From Rheum nobile (Eukaryota; Streptophyta; Magnoliopsida; Caryophyllales; Polygonaceae), in contig WOAB01000530.1 in the NCBI GenBank assembly GCA_027886185.1, positions 496,001 to 560,000 of the forward strand: a DNA stretch of 64,000 nt, read 5' to 3'. The translations under genes were made by a program, and so were the position numbers. Positions 1 to 17,340 of the stretch are shown one piece after another (the stretch's first letter is position 1; each line of letters begins with the position of its first letter). The notes below the pieces were generated by a model. It was not told the origin of the DNA. It saw only the letters and a program-made list of their open reading frames with translations, and made no database searches.

Positions 1-3000
1 AAGACTTTGGGAAATGTTGGGAACAAAGTTTATCCCACATTTGAAATTTGGAGATAGAAATACCACCATATATAGGGGAGAAATGGACTCAAGGTTGTGG
101 CCTTAGGTCATTACCCATTTTCAATGGGGAGAGGACCTAGCTCATCAAGCCCACACGCGCACCGAGTCGAGTCGGGCCGGGTCGGGCCAAGCCATGCCGT
201 GTCGTTCCGTGCTCGGGCTTAGGCTTGGGTTTGCAAGTCACCTATCTTTTTGGGCCAATCCGGAAGCCCATTAGTGGGCTTTGGCAGTTGGGCTTTGATC
301 TGGTACATGAAGAGATTTTGGGCTACAAACCTAATCTTTCCCCATTAATGCCGAAGATCTGTAACGTCCAAAAGAAGATCTGTAACGTCCTCCTCCACTA
401 ATGCCGAAGATCTATAACGTTCTCCTCAACGTTCAAAAGAAGATTCGTAACGTCCTCCTCCTTCTGAAGCTCTATAAAAGAGTTGTACACCTCTCATTCG
501 AACATACGACAGAACACAACAATCCTCTTCTCCCTTCTCTGTTTTTCGGAAATTTTGAGTCTAAGAGTACTACACAGTAGTGGTTCGTAGCCTTCTGGAA
601 TATTGGTTGCGCAAATCAGAAGTCGTCAAGCAGTTGTATCCTGGGATTCGGAATGCCATCAAACCGTCGCAATACGGGGCGTGTTCAGAATTAAGGAGAG
701 AGATTTCGTTCTCGATTCTGCATCGTTAATAGTTCGGTATTATTTCATTTCATTTCTATGCGATTTCTACTTGCAGTTTACATATCTAATTTGCGTTCCT
801 ACAGTCTTAATTCTGAAAAAATTCGCTTTAACTGCTAAATCGCACTAACGCAATTTTTGTTCGAGTTTCTTTCTGCGCTCTCGCAGGAACAATTGCAGAT
901 TTCATTTCCGAATTTCTGTGCATTTTTAGTGTTTCGAATCTGCACAGAAAATTCATTCCGAATTGTATTTTCTAGATCTGTATATCTGCGTATTTACTAA
1001 CATTTCGGTTCTGCAGGGAAACTTTCGGAATTTTTTTTCCGCATTCAAATTCGTATTAATCTGTGTTACTAATCTGTTTGTCGCAGGATTACTTCTCGGA
1101 AATTTTTCCGGCCCAAAGTAGCTTGAATGAAGTGCAAGACATTGGGAAATGTTGGGAACAAAGTGTATCCCACATTGGAAATTTGGAGATAGAAATACCA
1201 CCATATATAGGGGAGAAATGGACTCAAGGTCGTGGCCTTAGGTCATTACCCATTTTCAATAGAGAGAGGACCTAGCTCATCAAGCCCACATGCGCGCCGA
1301 GTCGAGTCGGGCCGAGCCGTTCCGTTCCGTGCTCGGGCTCGGGCTCGGGCTTGCAAGTCACCTATCTTTTTGGGCCAATCCGGAAGCCCATTAATGGGCT
1401 TTGGCAGTTGGGCTTTGATCTGGTACATGAAGAGATTTTGGGCTGCAGACCTAATCTTCCTCCATTAATGCCGAAGATCTATAACGCCCAAAAGAAGATC
1501 TGTAACGTTCTCCTCAACGTTCAAAAGAAGATTCGTAACGTTCTCATCCTTTTGAAGCTTTATAAAAGAGCTATACACATCTCATTCGAACATACGACAG
1601 AACACAACAATCCTCTTCTCCCTTCTCTGTTTTTCCAAAATTTTGAGTCTGAGAGTATGACACAGTAGTTGTTCCTAGCCTTTTGGAATATTGGTTGCGC
1701 AAATCAGAAGTCGTCAAGCAGTTGTATCCTGGGATTCGGAACGCCATCAAACCGTCGCAATACGGGGCTTTTTCAGAATTAAGGAGAGAGATTTCGTTCT
1801 CGACTCTGCATCGTTAATAGTTCGGTATTATTTCGTTTCATTTCTATGCGATTTCTACTTGTAGTTTACATATCTAATTTGCGTTCCTATAGTCTTAATT
1901 CTGAAAAATTTCGCTTAAACTGCTAAATCGCACTAACGCAATTTATGTTGGAGTTTCTTTCTCCGCTCTCGCAGGAACAATTGTAGATTTCATTTCTGAA
2001 TTTCTGTGCATTTTTAGTGTTTCCGAATCTGCACAGAAACATCATTCCGAATTGTATTTTCTGGATCTGTATATCTACGTATTTACTAACGTTTCGGTTC
2101 TGCAGGGAAACTTTCGGAAATTTTTTTCCGCATTTAAATTCGCATTAATCTGTGTTACTAATCTGTGTGTCGCGGGATTACTTCTCGAAAAATTTTCCGA
2201 CCCAAAGTAGCTTACATGAAGTGCAAGACTTTGAGAAATGTTGGGAACAAAGTGTAACCCATATTGGAAATTTGGAGGTAGAAATACCACCATATATAGG
2301 GGAGAAATGCACTCAAGGTTGTGGCCTTAGGTCATTACCCATTTTCAATGGGGAGAGGACCTAGCTCATCAAGCCCACACGCGCGCCGAGTCGAGTCGAG
2401 TCGGGTCGTGCCGTGCCGTTCCGTGCTCAGGCTTGGGCTTGGACTTGCAAGTCACCTATCTTTTTGGGCCAATCCGGAATCCCATTAGTGGGCTTTGGCA
2501 GTTGGGCTTTGATCTGGTACATGGAGAGATTTTGGCCTGCAGACCTAATCTTCCTCCATTAATGCCGAAGATCTGTAACGTCCAAAAGAAGATCTGTAAC
2601 GTCCTCCTCCACTAATGCCGAAGATCTGTAACGTTCTCCTCAACGTTCAAAAGAAGATTCGTAACGTCCTCCTCCTTCTGAAGCTCTAAAAAAGAGTTGT
2701 ACACCTCTCATTCGAACATACGACAGAACACAACAATCCTCTTCTCCCTTCTCTATTTTTCCGAAATTTTGAGTCTGAGAGTACTACACAGTAGTGGTTC
2801 GTAGCCTTCTGGAATATTGGTTGCGCAAATCAGAAGTCGTCAAGCAGTTGTATCCTGGGATTCGGAACGCCATCAAACCGTCGCAATACGGGGCCTTTTC
2901 AAAATTAAGGAGAGAGATTTTGTTCTCGACTCTACATCGTTAATAGTTCGGTATTATTTCGTTTCATTTCTGTGTGATTTCTACTTGCAGTTTACATATC

Positions 3001-5815
3001 TAATTTGCGTTCCTACAGTCTTATCGAGTCGGGTCGGGCCGAGCCGAGCCGTGCCATTCCGTGCTCGGGCTTGGGCTTGGACTTGCAAGTCACCTATCTT
3101 TTAGAGCCAATTCGGAAGCCCATTAATGGGCTTTGGCAGTTGGGCTTTGATCTGGTACATGAAGAGATTTTGGGCTGCAGACCTAATCTTCCTCCATTAA
3201 TGTCGAAGATCTGTAATGCCCAAAAGAAGATCTGTAATGTCCTCCTCCACTAATGCCGAAGATCTGTAATGTTCTCCTCAACGTTCAAAAGAAGATTCAT
3301 AACGTCCTCCTCCTTCTGAAGCTCTATAAAAGTGGTGTACACCTCTCATTCGAACATACGACAGAACACAACAATCCTCTTCTCCCTTCTCTGTTTTTCC
3401 AAAATTTTGAGTCTGAGAGTACTACACAGTAGTTGTTCGTAGCCTTCTGGAATATTGGTTGCGCAAATCAGAAGTCGTCAAGCAGTTGTATCCTGGGATT
3501 CAGAACGCCATCAAACCGTCGCAATACGGGGCTTTTTCAGAATTAAGGAGAGAGATTTCGTTCTCGACTCTGCATCGTTAATAGTTCGGTATTATTTCGT
3601 TTCATTTCTATGCGATTTCTACTTGCAGTTTACATATCTAATTTGCGTTCCTACAGTCTTAATTCTGAAAAACTTCGCTTAAACTGCTAAATCGCACTAA
3701 CGCAATTTTTGTTCGAGTTTCTTTCTCCGCTCTCGCAGGAACAATTGCAGATTTCATTTCTGAATTTCTGTGCATTTTTAGTGTTTCCGAATCTGCACAG
3801 AAAATTCATTCCGAATTGTATTTTCTGGATCTGTATATCTGCGTATTTACTAACGTTTCGGTTCTGCAGGGAAACTTTCGAAATTTTTTTTCCGCATTTA
3901 AATTCGTATTAATCTGTGTTACTAATCTGTGTGTTACAGGATTACTTCTCAGAAATTTTTCCGGCCCAAAGTAGCTTGCATGAAGTGCAAGACTTTGGGA
4001 AATGTTGAGAACAAAGTGTATCCTACATTGAAAATTTGGAGGTAGAAATACCACCATATATAGGAGAGAAATGGACTCAAGGTTGTGGCCTTAGGTCATT
4101 ACCCATTTTCAATGGGGAGAGGACCTAGCTCATCAAGCCCACACGCGCGCCGAGTCGAGTCGGGTCGGGCCGAGCCGTGCTCGGGCTTGGGCTTGCAAGT
4201 CACCTATCTTTTTGGGCCAATCCGGAAGCCCATTAGTGGGCTTTGACAGTTGGGCTTTGATCTGGTACATGAAGAGATTTCGGGCTACAGACCTAATCTT
4301 CCTCCATTAATGCCGAAGATCTGTAACGTCCAAAAGAAGATCTCTAACATCCTCCTCCACTAATGCCGAAGATCTGTAACGTTCTCCTCAACGTTCAAAA
4401 GAAGATTCGTAACGTCCTCCTCCTTCTGAAGCTCTAAAAAAGAGTTGTACACCTCTCATTCGAACATACGACAGAACACAACAATCCTCTTCTCCCTTCT
4501 CTGTTTTTCCGAAATTTTGAGTCTGAGAGTACTACACAGTAGTGGTTCGTAGCCTTCTGGAATATTGGTTGCGCAAATCAGAAGTCGTCAAGCAGTTGTA
4601 TCCTGGGATTCGGAACGCCATCAAACCGTCGCAATACGGGGCGTTTTCAGAATTAAGGAGAGAGATTTTGTTCTCGACTCTGCATCGTTAATAGTTCGGT
4701 ATTATTTTGTTTCATTTCTGTGCGATTTCTACTTGCAGTTTACATATCTAATTTGTGTTCCTACAGTCTTATCGAGTCGGGTCGGGTCGGGCCGAGCCGA
4801 GCCGTGCCGTGCCGTTCCGTGCTCGGGCTTGGGCTTGGACTTGCAAGTCATCTATCTTTTTGGGCCAATCCGGAATCTCATTAGTGGGCTTTGGCAGTTG
4901 GGCTTTGATCTGGTACATGGAGAGATTTTGGGCTGCAGACCTAATCTTCCTCCATTAATGCCGAAGATCTGTAACGTCCAAAAGAAGATCTGTAACGTCC
5001 TCCTCCACTAATGCCGAAGATCTTGAACGTTCTCCTCAACGTTCAAAAGAAGATTCGTAACGTCCTCCTCCTTCTGAAGCTCTAAAAAAGAGTTGTACAC
5101 CTCTCATTCGAACATACGACAGAACACAACAATCCTCTTCTCCCTTCTCTGTTTTTCTGAAATTTTGAGTCTGAGAGTACTATACAGTAGTTGTTCGTAG
5201 CCTTCTGGAATATTGGTTGCGCAAATCAGAAGTCGTCAAGCAGTTGTATCCTGGGATTCGGAACGCCATCAAACCGTCGCAATACGGGGCTTTTTCAGAA
5301 TTAAGGAGAGAGATTTCGTTCTCGACTCTGCATCGTTAATAGTTCGGTATTATTTCGTTTCATTTCTATGCGATTTCTACTTGCAGTTTACATATCTAAT
5401 TTGCGTTCCTATAGTCTTAATTCTGAAAAATTTCGCTTAAACTGCTAAATCGCACTAACGCAATTTATGTTCGAGTTTCTTTCTCCGCTCTCGCATGAAC
5501 AATTGTAGATTTCATTTCCGAATTTCTGTGCATTTTTAGTGTTTTCGAATATGCACAGAAACATCATTCCGAATTGTATTTTCTGGATCTGTATATATGC
5601 GTATTTACTAACGTTTCAGTTCTACAGGGAAACTTTCGGAAATTTTTTTCCGCATTTAAATTCGTCCAAAAGAAGATCTGTAACGTTCTCCTTGCAGTTC
5701 CGTGCTCGACTCTGCATCGTTAATAGTTCGGTATTATTTCGTTTCATTTCTATGCGATTTCTACTTGCAGTTTACATATCTAATTTGCGTTCCTATACAA
5801 CCTTGATCGAGTAAG
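1..5815 (+). repeat. Tandem array of about 1.09-kb LTR-like units
   Basis: Units begin with tgttggga (one copy tgttgaga) at 15, 1150, 2239 and 4003. Two further restarts, at about 3025 and 4773, join a unit part way (after cctacagtctt) directly to the cgagtcgggtcggg segment of the next. Each unit holds in order: a tgttggga..cccacattg start, a catatatagggg box, a variable stretch of gagtcgggtcgggccgag repeats, a ctctataaaag box, a block starting gcgcaaatcagaagtcg, and a T-rich tail. The tgttggga start and two TATA-like boxes recall plant Copia LTRs, but I see no primer-binding site, gag or pol. The short open frames of 60-148 codons are the same unit translated repeatedly and are not genes. 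The last unit is scrambled after 5666. That it is a repeat is certain; its origin as an LTR or TRIM array is inference. Confidence 0.85.
2239..4002 (+). repeat. Higher-order repeat, copy 1 (short plus long unit)
   Basis: A shortened unit (2239-3024) is fused at ttatcgagtcgg to the GC-rich segment of a second unit (3025-4002). The same fusion recurs at 4772/4773, about 1748 bases downstream, so the composite of about 1.75 kb was itself duplicated. The second copy runs from 4003 to about 5665. Confidence 0.75.
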
Positions 5816-7132
5816 AAAAAAATTTGTAAACCAAGGGTAGTCATGGACAATAGGAATTAGGATTAGCTCAAACATTTGTAATTGTAAATTAAAGTTATGG
5901 GAAGAAAATATTGGATTTAAAATTACAAAGAAGGAAATCTATATCATTTGCGTGATACATTTTAAAAAAAGAAGAAAAAATATTAATATATATTATATAT
6001 GACTAATTTGTTAAGCAATACATGTGAAAAAGATATATCTAATCTTTATTCTTTTTAAATTAGATGAAAAATTATAGAAGTGTCATGTGATAAATTGTAG
6101 GAAAGATATGTAGCTAAATAAATAAAGTTGTGTTTTAGTAATTATATGGTAATTAGGATATTGGTATTCATGTATTATTGCAAGGTTGGAAGTAGATGAA
6201 GATGAATAAGAGGTTGCAAATGGCGACTAGATGTTGCATTAAAATTTGTAATAAATGGCTAATAGCTAAACTTGTGATTGTGAAACGTTTCCTTTATGTC
6301 TGAAAGCTTTGTGTGGTTGGATGATATTGCTCTTTGATATGTAAATCTCTCTCACCTTGTGACATCGACTCTCTTTATTTTTGACTCTACTCTTGAAACC
6401 AACACACCCAACTTGACTTGTAATCCAAATTTTCCCAACCAACTAATTAACGAGTCCAAATATAATTGAGAAGACTTCAGCAAATCACATTGTTGTGAAA
6501 TGTTCTCATACTATATCCACAACATATGTTGTAAGTATTTTTAATGAAAGCACCATATATTTCTAAAGAAATTGAAAGAGATAGAGAGCGCGAGAAGTAT
6601 TGTCGACGATATCTAATACAAAATTTAAAAGTTGTTCAATATAACATGCAACCAACATCTTACACTTCTCTATTTCGCGAGCCTCTCAAATAGCTCTACA
6701 CCGAGCATTACCAAACCGCAATCTGGACCACCAGTCCTCATCCTCACTCCCCCCTCCATCCCTTAGTCATTACTCCTCCTTAATGTATTTTGATTATTCA
6801 TTTGAATTGTAAATTGGTAACGTATTAACTAAAATTTACTACAAAAGGATTTTCAAAAAGTGAGATATTGTTAGATGTCTTCTACTTTATTATTTCTTTT
6901 TTTACTTCCATTTATTGTTCTCTACTTTGCGTAGTATTGTAGACAATGAAGACTACAGTACGTTTATGTCGACGGGAATTTTGACATCTAATAATGCATC
7001 CCATTACTAGGAAAAAAACACTTATATACAAAATTATCCCAACATTATACGCAGGATAGGACATCAAAAAAATGGACTAAAAGAAAAATATGAAAATTAA
7101 TTAGGAGACTGATATATGTAAATCCTTCTAAA
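5816..7132. other. Gene-free AT-rich stretch
   Basis: No open frame of note, no RNA gene and no recognisable repeat. The composition is AT-rich with scattered homopolymers, which fits decayed intergenic plant DNA. The last eight bases are the left target duplication of the next element. Confidence 0.6.
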
Positions 7133-7507
7133 CAATGTTCTAAAAGTCGCTAGGCGGGAGCTGGGCGGTGAGAGGGGGGGGGGGGGGGGGGGGCTAGCGC
7201 CTAGGCGGTTAGGCGGGGTCCTAGGCGGACTAAATATTAATGCATGATCCATGTGATTATTTGATTATGTTCTCCCAAATCCATTAATCTTTATAAAACT
7301 ATGTTGGGATGAGATTTGATATTATATTATGGGTCTTATTGTACAAATCCTAACTCAAAATTATAATGCATCCGTCATCTTCTAAGATGTTGCAGCTTCC
7401 ACAACATTTGAGGATTCTTCTCGCCTAGGCGGATCTAGGCGGGTCCTAGGCGGAGGGTGACCGCCTAGCGCCTAGCCGGGGCCTAGGCGGGGATTTTTAG
7501 AACATTG
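7133..7507. mobile_element. hAT-type MITE with perfect 8-bp target duplication
   Basis: The ends are inverted: caatgttctaaaagtc on the left, and the reverse complement of the right end reads caatgttctaaaaatc. Both subterminal regions are built of ctaggcgg/ccgcctag motifs. The direct repeat cttctaaa flanks the element at 7125-7132 and 7508-7515, an exact 8-bp duplication as the hAT superfamily makes. At 375 bp with no coding capacity this is a miniature non-autonomous element. Confidence 0.9.
7174..7193 (+). repeat. Poly-G run of 20
   Basis: Uninterrupted G tract inside the MITE's left arm. Such tracts are unstable and often mis-assembled, so the exact length is doubtful. Confidence 0.9.
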
Positions 7508-7515
7508 CTTCTAAA

Positions 7516-8249
7516 TGAGAAATGTAATATTTGAGATTGCTCCTTAAGTTTGTCATCCTTTAATGATATACATAATGTTGATGAAAAGAAATGTTAAACA
7601 TTTAAGGAATCAGCTCAAAAGGTTTATTAAAATGTTCCCTGAGTCTATTGGCTTGTCGGTGAAGCAAATCACTAACTTCTGAGTACAAGTACTAAATTTC
7701 AAGAATGTGTATATCTCTATGGTATTTTTTGATGCACATATTTTGACTTTTTGACGTTCATATCACCTTAGAGTCATCCAAGAAAATTACCAAAGTATTA
7801 CAAAACAAAGTATAAAAATTCAGCGAAATTCTCACACAATTTTTTTTATCTATGTGAAGACACACATAATAAGGCTCTCCATTTTTGCTCACTTCTATTT
7901 GCATTAGAGACCCAAGCCATTATTACGGGAAAGGCTACAACAATAGTTTGGGTCTTAAATCAACATATATATATATATATATCGATTTGACTATTTATAT
8001 AAAAAATTGATCTTTTAGCCTATTGTTTATGAAAAAATAAAATTTATCCCTATAAAATCTGATATGTAACAAATTTGATTCCATCAGTACACATATGTCA
8101 AAAAATGGCCCGACCGAACAACCAGACCTCACTGGTTGAGTTTTTTAAGGTTGAGGCCAAACCCAAAAATTAATGAATCAAGAGTGAACATAGAATATAA
8201 GATAACATATTCTACTATTTTATATAAGATTTATCAAAAACATCGATAA
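7516..8249. other. Gene-free spacer with a short TA microsatellite
   Basis: AT-rich, with a (TA)n tract near 7965-7982. No coding frame or RNA gene seen. The base at 8249 is the A that precedes the Helitron insertion point. Confidence 0.6.
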
Positions 8250-8276
8250 TCTACTATATAATAACTAAAGCAGAAT
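8250..8276 (+). other. Helitron 5' terminus
   Basis: TC start followed by the AT-rich TACTATATAATAACTAAAGC stretch typical of plant Helitron left ends. The preceding base at 8249 is A, the expected left half of the AT target. Confidence 0.85.
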
Positions 8277-9430
8277 CGCGGTTGCACTACACGCGCCCCA
8301 AGAATGCATCCGAAATTCCCGCTGCCACGTGTCACCGCGGAATTTTGTGGTACACGTGTCATTTTTTTGCTTCATTTGGTAGTTTACTAAAATCCATCGT
8401 TTTAGCCTTATTTAACATGATTTTCTTTGTTCCATTTTGATTTTGGTAGATTGTAAATCTTTCTAAAAATTATGCAATTAATATTCTAACCTGATTTTTT
8501 TATTGCAAATCTTTCTAAAAATAAACATGTATAATCCGATCTATTTTCTAAATTTTGCATATAATACCAAATATAAGCATGAATAATTTGCAATCAATAA
8601 AAATAGCAGAATTGTGCAGTATATGATTTATACAAACCATAATAAATTTTAAATCATAAGCAAAATAATAGAAACTGTGCACAATCAAAAACTTGAAAGA
8701 CAAACAACTAAAATTAACCTAAAACATAAATTAAATGCCCAGAAACCAAGCCATAAATTGAAATGCCCAGAAAACACAACAAATGAACAAAACCTGCCAG
8801 AAAGAAATTTCTCTGGTATACAAATTATAAATGAAACTGAAATTAACTATGACCAAATACAAAACCAGAAATTAAATTGTTCAACAAACCAAACCATAAA
8901 CCAGAACTTAAATTTGGCCAAAACGCATTCTGCAAATCTGAACCTGTCCATAATTATAATGAAGATTGATTTTACCGACAATATTATGAACCTGCAGTAT
9001 CTCCATAATATTTTTGGCACTTTCTGATTCAAGATAATATCAAACCTTTAAATATTGGCTCAAAACGTATTCTGCAAATCTGAACTTGTCCATAATTGTA
9101 ATGCAAATTCATTTTAAACAACCATTATACAATATTATGAACATGCAGTATCTTCACAATAAATTGAAAATGGTAATTGCAATATATTCACTTACCTGCA
9201 AATATGTGAAGACAATAATATGTGACCTTACATTTGAATGAGCCTGCAAAATACCCTAAGCACATATGTGAAGACACAATAAATTCAAAATGGTAATTGC
9301 AATTGCAATATATTCACTTATCTGCAATATATATATACAACAGCCAAATGATATTTCCAAAATTTAAAAACCCTAATATTCCTTTCTTTTCAACACAATA
9401 TTGGACTATAAATTGAAAGCTTTTACAGGC
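8277..9430. other. Helitron 5' leader region, no gene
   Basis: Starts with a GC-richer patch holding cacgtgtc and acacgtgtc (about 8324-8360), G-box-like elements, then becomes AT-rich. The near-duplicate stretch tattctgcaaatctgaac occurs at about 8926-8943 and 9069-9086, so part of this leader was duplicated. An Asn/Gln/Lys-rich open frame at 8677-9027 reflects A-richness and has no recognisable domain. Confidence 0.5.
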
Positions 9431-9437
9431 TATAAAA
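9431..9437 (+). promoter_or_regulatory. Candidate TATA box of the RPA-like gene
   Basis: tataaaa, followed about 45 bases on by a plausible splice donor (cctccag/gtatgg near 9477). It lies on the coding strand upstream of the first recognisable RPA exon. Position and sequence fit a promoter but nothing proves use. Confidence 0.4.
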
Positions 9438-10379
9438 ACTACATCCCCTATACTAATTTTGGTTGTTCAGCCTCCAGGTATGGGTAAATGAATATGTATT
9501 CTGTTATTCTTAATAGTCTGCAGCACACCATTTTATCAAAGAATTCAGTAGTTAATAAAGCTAGAGCATGTCATCTACTGATATTGAATGTATATGTTGA
9601 TATATATACTGATATTGAGGTATTTTGTTTGTTTTAGTGTTTTTTCAGTAAATCCAGAAATCATATACAAAGTAAAAACAGTTGCTTTCGTCCTTTATTA
9701 AATACCATGTTGTGCATTTAAATAACATACCGATTTGAAGGTATACCAAGTAGGTGCAGAATATGCTCCGAGAATCTATTAGAATAGTCCTTTTGTCAGT
9801 CATTATAACAGGCTCTCGGAGCATGTTCTGCATCCAGAAATACCCTCTCATTGATATGAATGTTTCTATATTTTTATTTTGGTATATAAAAAGCAGTTAT
9901 TTAGAAATTTAGTTTTTTGTAGATTCAGATTTCATTTATAAACACATCATTGTTGGCACATTCCAAACTAAAAAGTACTACTTTTTTGTATAAACCATCT
10001 TCTTTGAAATTGCAATAAAGGTAGAAGGAAATTTTGATAATGGCATGAAAGCTAGCTTAATAACAAACAGATCTTTAGTACACAAACCTATAAATTATAC
10101 CCAAAAAAATCCAAACCCAATATCATAAATACTAAAACAACTACACCATCAACAAGATGAAGCAAAATTTGATAATTGCATGGAGCTTGACATCAATCAA
10201 CAAGATTTTATGTTTATATTAATATAAATACTGATTTTAGAAACTTAGTTTTCAGTTAGGGTTTAAATTTTGTTGTATTAAAAACTTATTCCATTTCATA
10301 AATTCAGTTTTTTTGTTGTAATTCAGATTTTATGTTCATATTAATATAAATACTGAATATTGTTTATGTTGTATTGTAG

Positions 10380-12505
10380 ATATATCAAAAATTATACAGC
10401 AAGTCAAGGATATTACAGGTACCCGAGGTAATCATGAACTTAAGGTTCGTGTAATCCGTTTATTTAAAGTTCCGAAGAAAGACAATCCAACTCAATACGG
10501 ATCGACTGATCTAATTTTAATGGATGAAAAGGTATTGATTAGTAGTTTATACGTTAACAGATTGTTTTGTGTATTTACAAAATTGTGTTCCTAATCTTGC
10601 AATTAAATTTAAATATGTTAATTAGAATTCGTTGATATTATTTTTCAGGGTGACAAAATCCATGCAGTCATTAAAGAATCTTTTATGGTTAGCTTATCTT
10701 TATTAAAAGAAGGAGGTGCTTATTTGATTTCAAATTTCGGAGTTGCCCTATATGATATCCCATTTAAGTTTTCTGATCATAAGTATAAGGTCATATTTTA
10801 TCGCAACACTACCATTAAACTATGTTCGACCATTTCTGTTCCTGTTCATGGATTCAAATTTACTGAATTTGAAAAAATCCTCGACGAGTCATTGGATAAA
10901 GGATATGTTTACGGTAAGTCATTTTTGAATATATTCATATTAAAATCCTTTAACTATGTTGTTTTTATGTGTCTAATATGCTTCATTAAAATTGTACATT
11001 TTATGTGTAGATGTTATTGGTGAATTGGTTGGAATTAGTGATCAAATAGTGACCTTTACTAAAAGCAATGGCAAAGATGGTAAAAGAATTAATTTACAAT
11101 TAATGGATGCAAGGTATTAATTATTTATCCTTTTTTATAAATTTTTTATGTCATTACACAAATTAAACATTTACTGTTTATAAAAATGACGATTTCTAAT
11201 TTTTATATTGGTTATATATTATAGGAACAATATCATTAATTGTACTATATGGGAGGATTTTGCTGATTTATGTCGTTCATTTATTGGCGCATCAAATCAA
11301 AATACGGTTGTTGTTATAGTTCAGTTCGCGAAGCTTGGGAAATGGAATAATTCACCTAATGTGTCAAATGGATATTATGGCACAAGGGTGTATTTTGACG
11401 ATGAAAGTATTAGCGAGATTTCAAAATTCAAGGAAAGGTATATTCTGATTTTTCTTTTTACATATCTGTTTATATTAATTGTAAATAATATACAGTATAT
11501 TTTTCTAAAATTTTAGTATATCAAAACATTATGGTTCAAAAGGTTTATTCTGATATTTTATTTTAGATATCTGTTTATATTAATTGTAAATAATCTATTA
11601 TATTGTTCATCATATTGTTTCTCAAATTGTTTCTTTTTAGATATTTGGTTATATTAATTGTAAATAATTTACTATAATATTTCTTAAACTTTAGTATATC
11701 AAAACAATCTGCTTCAAAAGGCGGTAATAGTTGTGTACAACTATCAAGTGATCGATCATATTCTTCTGTTGATATTTTCTTGGATGTGAGTGCAAGAAAA
11801 ACCTTGGATGAACTTTATGAACATCTTCATGAGCGTGGAACGGTAAGTTAAGAATAGTTGAGTTTCTAAACATTTTATATGTAAATATTTAGTTTTTCAG
11901 ATTATTTATGAGTTGTTAAATTACTGAACATTTATTTTTAAAGATTTAGTTTTTAGATTATTTATTTATTATTACACTGATAATTCCTAAAGGTTCTCCA
12001 AGCTATTATTCTTGCCACCATTGACCATATTGAAGATTCATATGGATGATACTATAATTCATGCAAACGGTGTAAAAGCAAAGTGCAAGCACAAGAAGGA
12101 CAATTTTGGTGCAAGAAATGTGATGCATTTGTGAAATATGCAATTCATAGGTAATTAAATTTACCATAAATGGATTTTACTGTTTTTTGTTTGATGAGTT
12201 ATTTATATTTGTTTTTTTTTGTGCAGATTTTGTGTTCAAGTTAATGTTATTGATGGATCTGGGACTGTTCAATTGACTATATTTGATAGATAAGTTACTC
12301 AGTTTTTGAAGAAATCAGTTACAAGCATTATTGAGTCAAGAGATAAGGTAAATTATTGGGTCTTAAATTAAGTATATAAAATGTGAAGTGATACGTGCAT
12401 AATGATTCTTATTTCGTAAATTCATTTTTGTTCATTTCTATTTTCAGGATGAGGACATTAGTATCAGAATTACACATACCTTTAGAGCTTTGTCATCCTT
12501 AGGAT
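10380..12505 (+). pseudogene. RPA70-like single-stranded-DNA-binding protein gene, broken
   Basis: Exons with good GT/AG borders: 10380-10531, 10649-10913, 11011-11113, 11225-11437, 11695-11842, 11993-12150, 12227-12347 and from 12448. The product resembles the plant RPA70-like proteins of Helitrons: an N-terminal DUF223/OB-fold region (exons 1-2; VRVIRLFKVP, then LMDEKGDKIHAVIKES), a second OB fold (INLQLMDARNNIINCTIWED), and the C-terminal RPA zinc ribbon with CKRC and CKKC pairs. Such proteins probably bind single-stranded DNA during rolling-circle transposition. In-frame stops lie at 12047 (TGA, where family members have Trp) and 12291 (TAA). The start codon is not evident; the first coding exon is probably farther upstream. 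Family assignment is firm; function is inferred from the family. Confidence 0.85.
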
Positions 12506-16817
<4,312 letters not shown>

Positions 16818-16905
16818 TTATGTCGGTTGTAACCCAACATAATATAATGTTGAGATTAGTTGCTATTATAGATAAACAACAACGAACAAATTCAATTGAA
16901 TACAA
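16818..16905 (+). pseudogene. Duplicated first exon of the Helitron rep gene, degenerate copy
   Basis: The frame starting at the ATG at 16818 matches the candidate first exon at 17341 (shared TQHN/TRHN, LRL..I.DK and QRT positions), with similar upstream sequence (gtgattttgttatg versus gtgattgtgttatg). It runs into a stop instead of a good donor. It appears to be a tandem duplicate about 520 bp upstream of the better copy. Confidence 0.55.
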
Positions 16906-17340
16906 ATAATATATTATTATATAAATCGAGCTTTTGGAATTGGCCTTGTAATTCACTTCCTCATTTTTTATACTTGGTCCTATATGCCCACAAACCTATT
17001 TAATGTTGCATGAAAAAGTTACAACCTATTAAAAATATAATTTGGGCCCATATGTGCATTGATTACTTATAATTTTGTATTATAATTGAATAATACAAAG
17101 AAATTATATTATGTTTATTTATTATATTTTTAATAAGTAAATAATCTCTATTTTGGTATGTATTAGGCCTATAAGCCCATGTAACAAAAACAAATAAACA
17201 TCTCATTAAGTATTTACATAATTTTTTTTTAAAAAATTATAATATATTTTATGCAATTTGTGTGTTACATGTGATTACACTGGAATAAATATATAAGTTT
17301 TAATTTCAATATATGTATGATTTTGAAGGGTGATTTTGTT

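Noticed and set aside
603..5440. Recurring 75-148-codon open frames (MVAQIRSRQ-like after a TTG start) in the left array
   Set aside because: They start at non-ATG codons, are the same repeat unit translated several times, and end at arbitrary points of the LTR-like sequence.
1..5815. CRISPR or rDNA-type array
   Set aside because: Units are about 1 kb with TATA-like boxes and no short spacer pattern; no rRNA sequence is recognisable and the DNA is plant nuclear.
8677..9027. 116-codon Asn/Gln-rich frame as a gene
   Set aside because: A-rich low-complexity sequence in the Helitron leader with no domain and no splice context.
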